A DNA stretch of 63,624 bases from Streptomyces viridiviolaceus (GCF_014650995.1 NZ_BMWA01000040.1:1-63624), one strand, 5' to 3'. Counted from the stretch's first letter, positions 1 through 8,991 are shown. The notes: generated by a model not told the origin, from the sequence alone. Numbers and translations are program-made.

Positions 1-208
1 GATCCGTGACGGAGAGCGCTACCAAGGTTCACCTCCCGTCACCGCTGCGGCTTGACATCACGATTGGGAAGTCCTTTGTGTCCGTACCCGGGAGCAGCGC
101 GTTGACCCTGTCTGCAGCTCCGGGCTGCTCACCTCGCCGAGGACCTTGCGGCAGCAAGGAACGTCAACGGCCCTGATCTGTTACAAGTCCGCTCTCTCCT
201 CGCACGTC

Positions 209-242
209 AAGGTGCCTCCGCCCGGGGAAGGAGGAGGCACTT
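209..242 (-). terminator. Likely terminator after the FxLD methyltransferase
   Basis: An inverted repeat with arms GTGCCTCC and GGAGGCAC around a GC-rich loop lies 12 bases beyond the stop of the leftward methyltransferase gene. It has no long T tract, as is usual for Streptomyces terminators. Nothing else is recognised in bases 1-253. Confidence 0.6.
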
Positions 243-253
243 ACGGGCACGGT

Positions 254-1453
254 TCAGTACGTCAGCGTCAGCCGGCTCTCACGCTTGCTGATCACGAAGC
301 CCGGTCCAGCGGCTGCGTCGGTCTTCGCCGGAGTGATGGTCAGGCGGGCAACGGAAGTGCGTGCGCTGCCCCAGGCCTCGATGTGGGCGATGAGGTCCTG
401 AGCGAGCGACTGGGCACGCGGACCGTACGCGGCCGCGCCGAGCCGGAACGGCCGCTGAGGGTCGGCGCATTCACGGCGAACGATCAGGTAGGCGAAGGAG
501 TCGCCGTCGACGAGGAGCGGGCTCCGGCCGGGGACGGCGGGCCGCAGAATCCGCTCCTGGGCCAGAGCGTCCGGCGTGACCTCCAGGCGGCACACGCGAT
601 CGCCTCCAGCGGTGGCGCGCAGCCACACCCCGTCGAACGACTCTTCTCCGCCGATCCGCTGGCCGGACAGGACCTCGACCGGCGCGCCGCGAAGGCTGGC
701 GCCGAGCGCGTCGGCGTCCACGGCCTGGTCCTCGTCGTGGTGGACGCGGATGGTGTCGTCCGTGTTGAGGGCAGCTGTCCTTTCACCGTCCTGCCCGATG
801 ATCGGGACGAAGCCGCACAGCGCCATGTCGTCGGAGACGAGCGTGTCGCCGCGCCGGGTCAGGGCCACGGACTGGGTTTGGCCTCGCCAGCGCAGCGGGA
901 GGACGAGGCGTCCGCCTTCGCGGAGCTGGTCCCACCAGGCCGCCGGCACATCCCATAGGCCCACAGCGGCCAGAATCCGGTCATAGGGGGCGTTTTCTGG
1001 GGCGCCGACCAGTCCGTCGCGTTCCCTCACGTGCACGCGCTCGTACCCGGCACGGTTGAGCATGGTGCGTGCGTGCAAGGCCACGTCGGGGTCGATGTCG
1101 ATGGTGGTGACGCTTCCGTGGGTGCGGGTGAGTTCCGCGAGCAGTGCGGCGTTGTAGCCGGTTCCGGCGCCGATCTCGAGGATGTCGTCGCCGGGCTGGA
1201 CGTCGAGTTGGACGAGCATCATCGCGACGACGGAGGGCACCGATGCGCAGGACAGGGCGAGCGGTCCGCCCGGGTTGTCCTTGATGATCACGGCCTGGTC
1301 GGCGTACGTGTCCTTGAGGTCGACGCCGGGGAGGAACGTCTCGCGGCTCACCGTCCGCAGGGCGCGCTCGACGTCGCGGGTCAGGCTCACATTCATGATC
1401 ACGTCGTCAACGAGGCTGTTGCGGAGCTCGCTGGCGGTCGGAGTCTGGTTCAC
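254..1453 (-). CDS. FxLD-type lanthipeptide system methyltransferase (PCMT-like)
   Basis: 399 aa, GTG start overlapping the stop of the upstream lanC fragment (GTGA). The N-terminal half is a protein-L-isoaspartate O-methyltransferase-like fold: SAM motif I LEIGAGTGY is at residues 92-100, preceded by a conserved PCMT-like segment (ETFLPG). The extra C-terminal 180 residues fit the methyltransferase family found in FxLD lanthipeptide clusters, which would methylate a carboxylate of a ribosomal peptide; that substrate is inferred from the family. Normal partners (precursor, two LanB-type halves, full lanC) are absent, so the gene is probably an orphan left by deletion. Confidence 0.75.
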   Translation of the reverse strand: MNQTPTASELRNSLVDDVIMNVSLTRDVERALRTVSRETFLPGVDLKDTYADQAVIIKDNPGGPLALSCASVPSVVAMMLVQLDVQPGDDILEIGAGTGYNAALLAELTRTHGSVTTIDIDPDVALHARTMLNRAGYERVHVRERDGLVGAPENAPYDRILAAVGLWDVPAAWWDQLREGGRLVLPLRWRGQTQSVALTRRGDTLVSDDMALCGFVPIIGQDGERTAALNTDDTIRVHHDEDQAVDADALGASLRGAPVEVLSGQRIGGEESFDGVWLRATAGGDRVCRLEVTPDALAQERILRPAVPGRSPLLVDGDSFAYLIVRRECADPQRPFRLGAAAYGPRAQSLAQDLIAHIEAWGSARTSVARLTITPAKTDAAAGPGFVISKRESRLTLTY

Positions 1454-1938
1454 GGTGGACCTTTCAGCTCAAGGAGGAGGCACGTCTCCCACCCCAGGGC
1501 TGCGGGGCGGGGAGTGCGCAGGGCGTGCAGCGTGAGGAGGACGCCGGCGTTGCCGGTGAGCAGACCGGCGTCCGGGGGTACGCCGTGCCGCACCAGGTGC
1601 GTGTCGAGCCGTGCGTGGATCTTCGGTAACTGGTGTGCGATGTCGGGGGTCATGGCGTCGGCGGCGATGCGGTCGTAGGCCAGCAGCAATCCGGCCCAGC
1701 CGTGGCAGACCGTGGCCTCATGGAGCTGGGCGAGTTGCGGTGGGTCGGTGAGGGAGCTGAGCACGGTGTGCTCGGCGATCTGGCGTTCCGGGGTGTCGTG
1801 ACGGGCGAGGGCAGCGAGCTGCAGGGCGCGGCCGAGGCCGGGTGTGCCGTAGCACCATGAGGGACGTTCCGGCTCCATGCAGGCGGCTGGCCCCTGCAGG
1901 AAGGCGTCCAGCGCGTCGATGCGCTGCTTGACCTTGGT
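1450..1938 (-). pseudogene. lanC 3' fragment (lanthionine synthetase C-like)
   Basis: The open frame keeps only the C-terminal third of a LanC cyclase. WCYGTPG and CHGWAGLL are the two zinc-ligand motifs (Cys, then Cys-His about 49 residues later). LanC proteins are usually near 400 residues and fold as an alpha toroid; here only about 142 residues follow the first ATG (1878). The frame is open upstream of that ATG for another 20 codons that belong to unrelated sequence, so the fragment begins at a recombination joint. It overlaps the methyltransferase start by GTGA, the original operon arrangement. Confidence 0.75.
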
Positions 1939-2064
1939 CTAGAAGGAGCCGCGGAAGTCCGCGATGCGGGCCACCGACTCGTCGACTCGGACCTCGGCGG
2001 CGACGACCCACTTGTGCGGGTGCTTGTTGACGGTGGCGGAACGGGACGTGGACTCGTCGGTCAC
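1939..2064 (-). pseudogene. 5' remnant of an unrecognised gene, fused to lanC fragment
   Basis: A GTG start with a good ribosome site (GGGAGA, 7 bases upstream) opens a 41-codon frame that ends in TAG. The same frame continues after the TAG (TKVKQRIDALDAF) straight into the lanC fragment. The peptide (KWVVAAEVRVDES, RIADFRGSF) resembles the N-terminus of small cytoplasmic proteins I associate with Streptomyces plasmids, but I cannot name the family. The likely history is a nonsense mutation plus deletion joining this gene to lanC. The 187 bases upstream (2065-2251) hold only promoter-like space for the divergent gene. Confidence 0.4.
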
Positions 2065-2251
2065 GTGCAGGTCTCTCCCATCATCCGGGCCCGCTCCAAG
2101 GCCGTTCTGGGAGACGCGTCAGCGCTCGGATCCGTTCGTCAACTCATGAGCGCACCTCACAGCTCCAACGTCAACGACCCGGTTCTGTTACACCACCCGC
2201 AGGTGTCTGTATCGGTGGATTCGGCCTGCCCGGCAAGCGTAGGGTCGTCGG

Positions 2252-3271
2252 GTGATGTCCGTCGGCAACGTAAGCCTTACCAGTGATCTTTCTGTCCTTG
2301 CTGAAGCCTTCGGCCTTGGCGAGCCGATCAAGCACGACTTCTTGCCCGATGGGCTGATGAATCACAACTGGCAGGTCACGACAACACACGGCCGGTACGC
2401 CGTGAAGCGGATCAAGGACGTCTCGCTGGAAAAGGCCCGGCGCAATCTCACTGCCCTGTCAGCACTGGCTAGAGGCCAGATCCCCGTGTGCGTGCCCCTC
2501 CGTACCACCAGCGGTGACCTGGTGGCCGAGGTCGGGAGTCACGCATATTGTGTCCTCCCATGGATCGACGGTAGCCATCAGCGTGGCGTCGATCTCTCCG
2601 CGTCACAGGTCGCTGAACTCGGGATCATGCTGGGGCGGATCCACCTGGCGCTGGTCACTCAGCCCCCGGGAAACGCGCCGGACCAGCTGCCTCCGGCCAA
2701 GGTCACCAGCGTCGCCGAGGCCGTGACTGCCTCGGAGCGCTTCAGCGATATCGTCGGCAGCTCCGCAGCGCCGTCCGAGTTCGACCGCACGGTGGCTAAG
2801 TTCATGGAACGGCGCAGGATCTTGCTGGACAAGTACGCTCACCTGCGCCCCGCCGCTGGCATCCCACTGGGCCCCTTCGGCTGGACGCATGGTGATTTCC
2901 AGTACCGGAACGTGCTGTGGCGTGACGGGCAGATCGCGGCCGTCCTTGACTGGGACCGGCTCGGCGTCCGCCCGTATGCCGAGGAGGTCGCTCGCACCGC
3001 GCAGGTGCAATTCGGCGTCGACGGCCGTTTCGATCTCAAGCGGCTGCGCGGTTTCATCGACGGGTACCGGAGCGTTGTCCCACTGAGCGATGATGCTGCG
3101 CTCGACGGGGTGCGCCGGCTGTGGTGGAAGCGCATGACGGACTACTGGCAGCTCGAATTCCACTACAACCGCGGCGACCACTCCTGTGATCACCTGTTCA
3201 CAACTGACGAGGAACTACTGAACTGGTGGACTGACCGGCTCGGCGAGGTCGAGGCCGCATTCACGCAATGA
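2252..3271 (+). CDS. APH/choline-kinase-type phosphotransferase
   Basis: 339 aa from a GTG immediately followed by ATG (2255); either may be used. It has a protein-kinase-like fold of the aminoglycoside phosphotransferase superfamily: N-lobe Lys in YAVKRIKD, catalytic loop HGDFQYRN near residue 213 and the metal-binding LDWDRL near 231. The substrate cannot be read from sequence (aminoglycoside, homoserine, choline and sugar kinases share these motifs). It stands alone on the plus strand and its 3' end overlaps the convergent GT4 gene by 11 bases. Base composition is less GC-rich than its neighbours, hinting at separate acquisition. Confidence 0.8.
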   Translation: MMSVGNVSLTSDLSVLAEAFGLGEPIKHDFLPDGLMNHNWQVTTTHGRYAVKRIKDVSLEKARRNLTALSALARGQIPVCVPLRTTSGDLVAEVGSHAYCVLPWIDGSHQRGVDLSASQVAELGIMLGRIHLALVTQPPGNAPDQLPPAKVTSVAEAVTASERFSDIVGSSAAPSEFDRTVAKFMERRRILLDKYAHLRPAAGIPLGPFGWTHGDFQYRNVLWRDGQIAAVLDWDRLGVRPYAEEVARTAQVQFGVDGRFDLKRLRGFIDGYRSVVPLSDDAALDGVRRLWWKRMTDYWQLEFHYNRGDHSCDHLFTTDEELLNWWTDRLGEVEAAFTQ

Positions 3272-4304
3272 CGCCGGCTATCGCCAGTTCCGGCAGACAG
3301 GGCCGTACGAGAGCTTCGGCACGCCGTTGAGCTCGCTGTGACAGGTGGGCTCTGTTCGTTCCGCAGATGGCCTGACCCCAGTGGTGGGCTGATGCGCCAC
3401 GGGGGACCAGGACGCCGCCTGACCCGATGGCTTCCGGGATGCCACCGACGTGGCTGCCGATGGCAGGCAAGCCGTGGAGGCCGGCCTCGATGATGACACG
3501 GGGAAAGGCGTCGTCTACGACCGACGGGACGAGCAATAGCCGGTGCTGTGCGTAGAGCGTGTGCATGTCGTAGGTGCGGTGCACATACCTGACGTTGGGG
3601 TAGTGGGCGAATTCGTTCGAGGTGTCCCACCAGCCTTCGACAAGGGTGAACGGCTGTCGTGGCTGTTGCTGGATCAGCTCATGCAGGAGGGCAGAGCCCT
3701 TCTGCGGGACGGGATTGATCATGAGGAGTGCATCGCTGGTCGCTGGCGACCCCGGGCGTGGCCGCGTGAAGGGCGGATAGAAGAGGACCACCGTCGTCTC
3801 TTCTTGCGCGCGAGCGCAGGAAGCGACGAAGCGAGACGTAGCCAGCGCATAGTGCGGCTGGCCGTGCAAGGCGCCCAGGCTGGTCGAGGAGACGGAATGG
3901 AGCCATGCGGCGACCTTCACCCCGCGGCGACGCGCCTGCACTACCAGTTCGGAGGCCCCTTCCTGGGCCGTGATCAGTAGATCGGGCGCGTGCCGCCGCA
4001 GCATGGCATCGAGGGCGGCCGGAAGCCGGCCCTGCCGGACGGCCCGGCAGTGCACGCCGTTGGACACATAGCGCAAGTCTCCGGCTGTCTCCTCATACGG
4101 GATGCGGTGCTCGACGAGGTGCTTCTTCATCGGCGGCAGGTCGGAGGGCGCCTTCCACGGCGGCTCATGGCAGCCGAGGTAGAGGACGTTCCAGCCAGAC
4201 GCGGCGAATTCCTCGGCGAGGAGTTGCTGTGAAACCTCTGCTCCGCCGATCAGGAAGGGCGGCGGGGTCCTGCGCCAAGCGAACAGGACGGTCGGCTTGG
4301 TCAT
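3261..4304 (-). CDS. Glycosyltransferase family 4 (GT-B fold)
   Basis: 347 aa; ATG 4304 is preferred because GGAAG sits 9 bases upstream and the previous gene stops at 4307. The N-terminal motif IGGAEVSQQL and C-terminal PRVIIEAGLHGLPAIGS followed by GGIPE form the acceptor loop and the E-x7-E nucleotide-sugar site of retaining GT4 enzymes. It would move a sugar from an NDP-sugar to an unknown acceptor in the cytoplasm. It is the last gene of the leftward operon that starts near 8991. Confidence 0.85.
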   Translation of the reverse strand: MTKPTVLFAWRRTPPPFLIGGAEVSQQLLAEEFAASGWNVLYLGCHEPPWKAPSDLPPMKKHLVEHRIPYEETAGDLRYVSNGVHCRAVRQGRLPAALDAMLRRHAPDLLITAQEGASELVVQARRRGVKVAAWLHSVSSTSLGALHGQPHYALATSRFVASCARAQEETTVVLFYPPFTRPRPGSPATSDALLMINPVPQKGSALLHELIQQQPRQPFTLVEGWWDTSNEFAHYPNVRYVHRTYDMHTLYAQHRLLLVPSVVDDAFPRVIIEAGLHGLPAIGSHVGGIPEAIGSGGVLVPRGASAHHWGQAICGTNRAHLSQRAQRRAEALVRPCLPELAIAGVIA

Positions 4305-4306
4305 GG

Positions 4307-4921
4307 TCAACGCTTCCACAGTTCGACGAGGGAGTGGACGGCCCCGGCGACAGCTTCTGGCGGCTGTTCGCCGGGTACGACGGTGATTTCTCGCGTCACC
4401 GGCAAGTGCTCGGGCCGGACAAAGTAGGCCCGGGTGTGAGCGAGGAAGGCCGGGTCGTGAAGGAAGTACTCGGGTTCCGTCTCGACGTGTCCGGCTGCCT
4501 TCCTACGCAGGGAAAGCGTCTCGTAGGAGACGTCCAGGTAGATCGTGTGGTCCGGCCGGAGGTGTGCCAGGTCCTCCAGGCGCCGGCGGACGTGGGCGTG
4601 GACGCCGAAGCCGTAGAGGCAGTCCATGGCGCGCGCGTGCGCCATGAGGGTGTCCACCGACCGGTCCAGGACGATCGTCCCGAAGGCCCTGGCCGATACC
4701 TGCGCAACGCGGGCAGCCTCGATCCTCATGAACGCCTCGAAGGCCTCGATCTGCTGGGCTGCGGATTCGGTGCGGGCCAGGGGGATGTCTTGCGGCTCGG
4801 CAAAGTGCTGGACGTAGCAGCTGAATATGGCGACGTCGTCAGGGTCGGTGCTGGCGCGCAGGTGGCGAAGGGCGGTGGTCTTGCCCGCGTACGACGAGCC
4901 TTCCAAGGCGATGACCTTCAT
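4307..4921 (-). CDS. P-loop kinase, thymidylate-kinase-like
   Basis: 204 aa; ATG 4921 has GGAG 6 bases upstream and overlaps the stop of the PIG-L gene (ATGA). The Walker A GSSYAGKTT is at residues 8-16, and LDRSVDTLMAH resembles the DR-x motif of dTMP-kinase-like enzymes. Similar kinases in biosynthetic operons phosphorylate small metabolites rather than dTMP; the substrate here is unknown. Tight coupling to the deacetylase and glycosyltransferases argues for a role in the same pathway rather than in DNA precursor synthesis. Confidence 0.7.
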   Translation of the reverse strand: MKVIALEGSSYAGKTTALRHLRASTDPDDVAIFSCYVQHFAEPQDIPLARTESAAQQIEAFEAFMRIEAARVAQVSARAFGTIVLDRSVDTLMAHARAMDCLYGFGVHAHVRRRLEDLAHLRPDHTIYLDVSYETLSLRRKAAGHVETEPEYFLHDPAFLAHTRAYFVRPEHLPVTREITVVPGEQPPEAVAGAVHSLVELWKR

Positions 4922-5793
4922 GCCGTCTCCAGGCGGTAGAAGCGCTCGGCGAATCGGGGTCCTTGCGTCTGGTCGAGGAGGTCGGCGGCGACGGTCCAAG
5001 CGTGACGGAGCGGCTTGAAGCGTTTGGACGCCGGGTGCTTTTGGGAGCCGTGCAAGTGCAGGAGCGTGAGCTTGTCCAGTAGGGCGTCCGTGAAGTCGGA
5101 GAGTTCCGGCGCCAGGCTGTTGCCGACGCGTGCGCGGAAGAGATGTTGATCGCAGCCGGCGAGGGCGTAGGTGGACCAGAACGCGACGTCTTCCCAGAAC
5201 CAGCGGCAGCCGAGTCGGCGCGCGGCTTCGTGCACCAGTAGGTGGTCGGGATGACGTGTCACGGCTGCAGGGGCGAGCAGCTCGGCGTCGCCGTGGTCGG
5301 CCAGGAGGGCCGCGAGCTCGTGAGTGATGTCGTCCAGGCGCTGTTTGTCGTAGGCGCGGTAGGGGCGCGCGGCGTCGCTGTGGCCCAAGAGGTGCCGGCG
5401 GGCGCCGAAGGCTTCGAGAGCCGCGGCGCCCTCTGCCGCGCGTAGTGCGGAGACTGCTTCCACGGTGGCGAAGGTGCCTGCAAAGGCAGGGTCGATGCTG
5501 GTGGAGCGGGTGAAGACGGTGATCACCGTCAGCGGTCTCGGGCGGGTGAGGAACAGGCCCGACGCGGACAGGGCAAAGTCGTCGTGGTGCGGCTCAATGG
5601 CGACAACGGGTCTGCCGGCGGGCTGGCGCTGTTCGATGAGGTACGTCCTGCCGGTCAGCGGAGCGGGGATGTGCAGGATTTGCGTTTCGGGCTTGCGATT
5701 GCCTAGCTCCTGCTGCCACTGGAAGTGTGCCTCGGCCAGGTCGGTAGGGAAGGTGTAGATGCCCGCGGCGTCGGGTTGGGGCAGGGTGTGCAT
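4918..5793 (-). CDS. PIG-L family sugar N-deacetylase
   Basis: 291 aa; ATG 5793 chosen for GGAGG 9 bases upstream. The zinc motif EPHHDDFALSASG (residues 67-79, a variant of PHPDD) and TRHPDHLLVHEA further on are the two hallmarks of PIG-L/MshB/BshB deacetylases, which hydrolyse the N-acetyl group of GlcNAc-containing conjugates. Together with the nearby glycosyltransferases it suggests that a GlcNAc-like sugar is attached and then de-acetylated. The MshB-like GlcNAc-Ins substrate is not implied by the context. Confidence 0.82.
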   Translation of the reverse strand: MHTLPQPDAAGIYTFPTDLAEAHFQWQQELGNRKPETQILHIPAPLTGRTYLIEQRQPAGRPVVAIEPHHDDFALSASGLFLTRPRPLTVITVFTRSTSIDPAFAGTFATVEAVSALRAAEGAAALEAFGARRHLLGHSDAARPYRAYDKQRLDDITHELAALLADHGDAELLAPAAVTRHPDHLLVHEAARRLGCRWFWEDVAFWSTYALAGCDQHLFRARVGNSLAPELSDFTDALLDKLTLLHLHGSQKHPASKRFKPLRHAWTVAADLLDQTQGPRFAERFYRLETA

Positions 5794-5813
5794 GGGTGTT
5801 TGCCTCCGGTGGA

Positions 5814-6548
5814 TCATCGGACGGTGGAGCGGTACCAGTGCCGCCAGAACGCTGCAGAATCGAGCCGCAGGCGGGCGGTGATGGGGTTCTGCCACCACCA
5901 CATGCGCCAGGTGGGCCACTGGTCATAGCGGCGGGTTGAGGGCTTCACGCGCAGAGCTTCAACGAGGACGACGGGCTGGCCGGTCTGGTCGCCCATGTCC
6001 CGCAGGCGAGCGAAGAACTCGACGTCTTCGCTCATGAACAGGTCCGACCTGTAGCCCTGCAACGTGTGAAAGGCCTCGGCAGTACAGAACTGGGCAACGC
6101 CTTGGGCGCCACGGTTCCGGCGCCGATACGCGTCCCAGTACCAGCACAGCAGCCGGGCGCCAAGGCGTTTGGGCGTGTAATGCGGCGGAAAGGCGCCGCC
6201 CACGTGCTGACCCGAGGAGAGCAGGCTGACCAGCACGGTGACCGCTTGGATTGGAACCTCAACGTCCGCGTCGACGAAGAACAGGTACCGCCCCGCAGCG
6301 TGGGCCGCTCCGGTGTTGCGGACCCGTCCGATGTTGCGCACCGGCTCGGTCATGACATGGGCGCCGAGCGAGGCCGCGACCGTTGCGGTGCCGTCCGTGG
6401 AGGCGTTGTCTACGACGATGATTTCCCCGCAACCGCCGCTGTCTGTTGCCCACGCGCGCAGCGAACGGATGACGCTGGGCAGGTATCGCGGCAGGTAGTC
6501 GGCTTCGTTGAAGGCCGGGATCACCACCGACACTTCGGGGCGGTTCAT
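5814..6548 (-). CDS. Glycosyltransferase family 2 (GT-A fold)
   Basis: 244 aa. The N-terminus VSVVIPAFNEADYL, then IIVVDNASTDGT, then RNTGAAHAAGRYLFFVDADVEV give the nucleotide-binding core and the DxD metal motif (VDAD) of inverting GT2 enzymes. It starts 2 bases after the stop of the kinase gene (6550), so the pair is co-translated. No membrane segment is evident, unlike polysaccharide synthases, which fits a soluble enzyme acting on a small acceptor. Confidence 0.85.
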   Translation of the reverse strand: MNRPEVSVVIPAFNEADYLPRYLPSVIRSLRAWATDSGGCGEIIVVDNASTDGTATVAASLGAHVMTEPVRNIGRVRNTGAAHAAGRYLFFVDADVEVPIQAVTVLVSLLSSGQHVGGAFPPHYTPKRLGARLLCWYWDAYRRRNRGAQGVAQFCTAEAFHTLQGYRSDLFMSEDVEFFARLRDMGDQTGQPVVLVEALRVKPSTRRYDQWPTWRMWWWQNPITARLRLDSAAFWRHWYRSTVR

Positions 6549-6549
6549 A

Positions 6550-7449
6550 TCAGTGGCCTTTCCGCTGCGGGTACAGAAGAGGTGCGAACGTGGCGAGGAC
6601 GTGGTCGAGCCGGGCAGCCCAGAGGCCGCGGTCCCGCTTCTCGGCCAGAGCGGCGTAGGTCCAGCCGCGGACGGTGTGGAAGATGATCAAGGCGTCCAGC
6701 AGCCCCGCAGCAACAGATCCGCCATGCGCGGCCACGAGGTGATTTCGGGCCGGGCCGGTCATGACGTCACAGGTGACCAGTGTCTGGGCGAGGTCGTACT
6801 CCGGTACGCAGTAAGTCGTCTCCTCGAAGTCGATGACGTGCTCGGTGCCCGCCATGGGGCCGCGCATCGGGAGAAGAACGTTTTCCAGGTGCAGGTCGCC
6901 GTGGCACAGCACGAGATGCGCCGGCATGTCGCACGCAGCCTCGACGCGGTCCAGCGCTGGCCTGATGCGGTGAAGCAGCTCGGAAGGACCCACGCGGCGC
7001 AGGAGGGCACATTGCCGCGCCAAGCTGCGGTGCGCCACAAGGCTCGGCGCGACAGGCACCTGGTGGATCTGGGCCAGGATCCTCCCGCAGCGGTGCATGG
7101 CCTCCCGCTCGGAGACGGCCTTGTCTCGGACAGCTTGGCCAAGTGTCCTCTCGCCGAGATCACTCGCGATGAGCACTGTCGCACCGTGCGGTGGGACGGT
7201 TCCGCAGGCGAGCACGGTCGGCGTGGCCACGTGGCCGGCAGCACTCACCGCCCGCATGAGGTCCCGTTCGGTGAAGGCCGTGTACGAGCGGGCAGGGGCG
7301 TACAGCTTGACCACGACGCGACGGCCGTCAGTCAGCCTGACCCGGTAGACGCCGGCTTTCGGGGTGAGAACCAGCGTGGTGACGTCGCGGGCCGAAGCCT
7401 TCAGCAGGAGGGCGCAAGCTCGCGCAACCACGGGCTCCGATCGGCTCAC
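6550..7449 (-). CDS. APH-like small-molecule kinase
   Basis: 299 aa. It is a second kinase of the aminoglycoside phosphotransferase fold in this locus: RVVVKLYAPA (N-lobe Lys), LVLCHGDLHLENVLL (catalytic Asp and Asn) and HVIDFEETTY (metal Asp). Coupled by ATGA-type overlap to GT8 (stop 7446, start 7449). In such operons these proteins either phosphorylate a sugar or pathway intermediate or give self-protection; the sequence does not distinguish these. Confidence 0.78.
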   Translation of the reverse strand: MSRSEPVVARACALLLKASARDVTTLVLTPKAGVYRVRLTDGRRVVVKLYAPARSYTAFTERDLMRAVSAAGHVATPTVLACGTVPPHGATVLIASDLGERTLGQAVRDKAVSEREAMHRCGRILAQIHQVPVAPSLVAHRSLARQCALLRRVGPSELLHRIRPALDRVEAACDMPAHLVLCHGDLHLENVLLPMRGPMAGTEHVIDFEETTYCVPEYDLAQTLVTCDVMTGPARNHLVAAHGGSVAAGLLDALIIFHTVRGWTYAALAEKRDRGLWAARLDHVLATFAPLLYPQRKGH

Positions 7450-8336
7450 CGCGCACCACCCGGCGCCTCAACGCTCAAGTCGCCTAGGCGGTGGATGTAG
7501 CGAACCGTGCGACGCAGGTGTGCCCGGTATTCGCGTACGTCCTCCGTCGCTGGGCACTCCGCCTGCCACGGCTTCTCCGGGCCGACGAAGTGCAGCAAGA
7601 CCGTGTCGGCGCCCGTGCTCAGGGGGCGACGAACTACTCGGCGTACCCAATCGCCGCGCTGCAGAAAGCGCTGGACCTCGAACCGGTTGTAGTCAGGAGC
7701 GACGGGTTGGGCACGCCCAGAGGCCAGCAGCCACATGTTCAGGGCGTCCTGGTCGTTGTGCAGAATGTGCTGCCGTCCCTGGACAAGCGCGTACTCCACG
7801 CCGCGGCGGATCGTGGCCAGAAGCCCGACCGAGGTCCAAAGGACTCCTGCGTTGTAGTACACACGCCCACGCAGGTGCGGCCACCTTTCCGCCAGTCCAG
7901 GCAGTGCCGGGCACTCGCCGACGGCCGGGTTGAACTCGTCTCGCACCACCCCCAGATGCCCGGTTCGCAGCTGCGAAAGCGGGCCGGACAGGTCTCCGGT
8001 TATCAGCACATCCGTGTCGACATAAACCAGGTGGGAGCGACCCACGAAGGCCGGTGTGAACTGGAAGCGCAGGTAGGTCGTGATGCTGATGTACTCGGCG
8101 TCACTGAGACAGGATGCCTTCGACGGCGCGCACCAGCGGAGGTCGAAGGACTGAAATCCGAGACGCTTCACCAGGTCGGCCATGGTGTTGACCTGAGTCT
8201 GTTTGAGGTCCAGCGTCAGGACCCGAAGGGCCACATCCCTGCGGGTGCGTGGGGGAAGGCTGTCCGCCAGAGAGGTGAGCATGGTCAGGGCGGGCAGCAT
8301 GTATTGCTCATCGACGCACAGGCCAATCGCGTACAT
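7446..8336 (-). CDS. Glycosyltransferase family 8
   Basis: 296 aa; ATG 8336 is preferred (AAGGGAA upstream). The N-terminus AIGLCVDEQYMLPALTMLTSL, the DxD segment HLVYVDTDVLITGDL and VYYNAGVLW with HNDQDALNMW are typical of the GT8 family (glycogenin, LPS galactosyl/glucosyl transferases), which are retaining, metal-dependent enzymes using UDP-hexoses. It is the second gene of the tailoring operon. Confidence 0.85.
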   Translation of the reverse strand: MYAIGLCVDEQYMLPALTMLTSLADSLPPRTRRDVALRVLTLDLKQTQVNTMADLVKRLGFQSFDLRWCAPSKASCLSDAEYISITTYLRFQFTPAFVGRSHLVYVDTDVLITGDLSGPLSQLRTGHLGVVRDEFNPAVGECPALPGLAERWPHLRGRVYYNAGVLWTSVGLLATIRRGVEYALVQGRQHILHNDQDALNMWLLASGRAQPVAPDYNRFEVQRFLQRGDWVRRVVRRPLSTGADTVLLHFVGPEKPWQAECPATEDVREYRAHLRRTVRYIHRLGDLSVEAPGGAR

Positions 8337-8382
8337 GGGAAGTTCCCTTCGCTGGGAGGCGAGCCGGGCCGCCGGAGAGGTG

Positions 8383-8991
8383 TCAGGGGATGGCCGCGGC
8401 GAAGGCGACCACGGTGGTGCGGCGCAGTTCGCGGACGGCCTCGCGGGCGACAACGAACGGCAAGTCGGGGGAGTCGTAGAGGATCAGGGCGTCGGGGCCG
8501 GGCGCGCCCCGCCCGCTGGGACGGGGGTAGAGCGTGCCGCGCACGCCGATCGGTTCGGCCTCGCGCATGCGGAGCTTGACGTGACCCTCGTGCAGCCGCG
8601 GGTACAGGCGCGGTGCCTGTTCCGTGCAGGCCTCGCACATCAGCGGGATCGCGGAGCGAACGTTCTCCCAGCGCGCGTCTACGGCGTCGTCGAGGAGGGG
8701 CAGAACCCACCGCATTCCGCGTCGGTCGCGGACGGCCGGCTTCATGCAGCACACGCAGAGCAGGGTTTCCATCGCGGTCCGCTGCCGCTCGGGGTGGAGC
8801 TCGGCCGCGTATTCGGGCTTGCCCGTGGTCGCGCCGGCGCACAGTGCCCACAGCACCCCGTCCAGGTCACGCTCGAGGGCGTCCTGCACGGGACCGGCGT
8901 AGGCGACGCCGGACGCGGTAACCGTCACGGGCGTGGGCAGAGTGATCTTCCCCGTCCGCGGCGTCGCGTACGGCGTTGTCGGTCGGTCCAC
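8383..8991 (-). CDS. Cys-rich protein of unknown function
   Basis: 202 aa; GTG start with GGAGG 8 bases upstream. It has two short Cys clusters, LLCVCCMKP and LMCEACTEQ, about 45 residues apart, which could bind one zinc ion. The C-terminal half contains PLYP/GTLYPRPSGRGAPG and DSPDLPFVVAREAVREL. No family name can be given. It is the first gene of the leftward run; 46 bases separate it from GT8, so it may be part of the operon or lead it. Confidence 0.65.
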   Translation of the reverse strand: MDRPTTPYATPRTGKITLPTPVTVTASGVAYAGPVQDALERDLDGVLWALCAGATTGKPEYAAELHPERQRTAMETLLCVCCMKPAVRDRRGMRWVLPLLDDAVDARWENVRSAIPLMCEACTEQAPRLYPRLHEGHVKLRMREAEPIGVRGTLYPRPSGRGAPGPDALILYDSPDLPFVVAREAVRELRRTTVVAFAAAIP

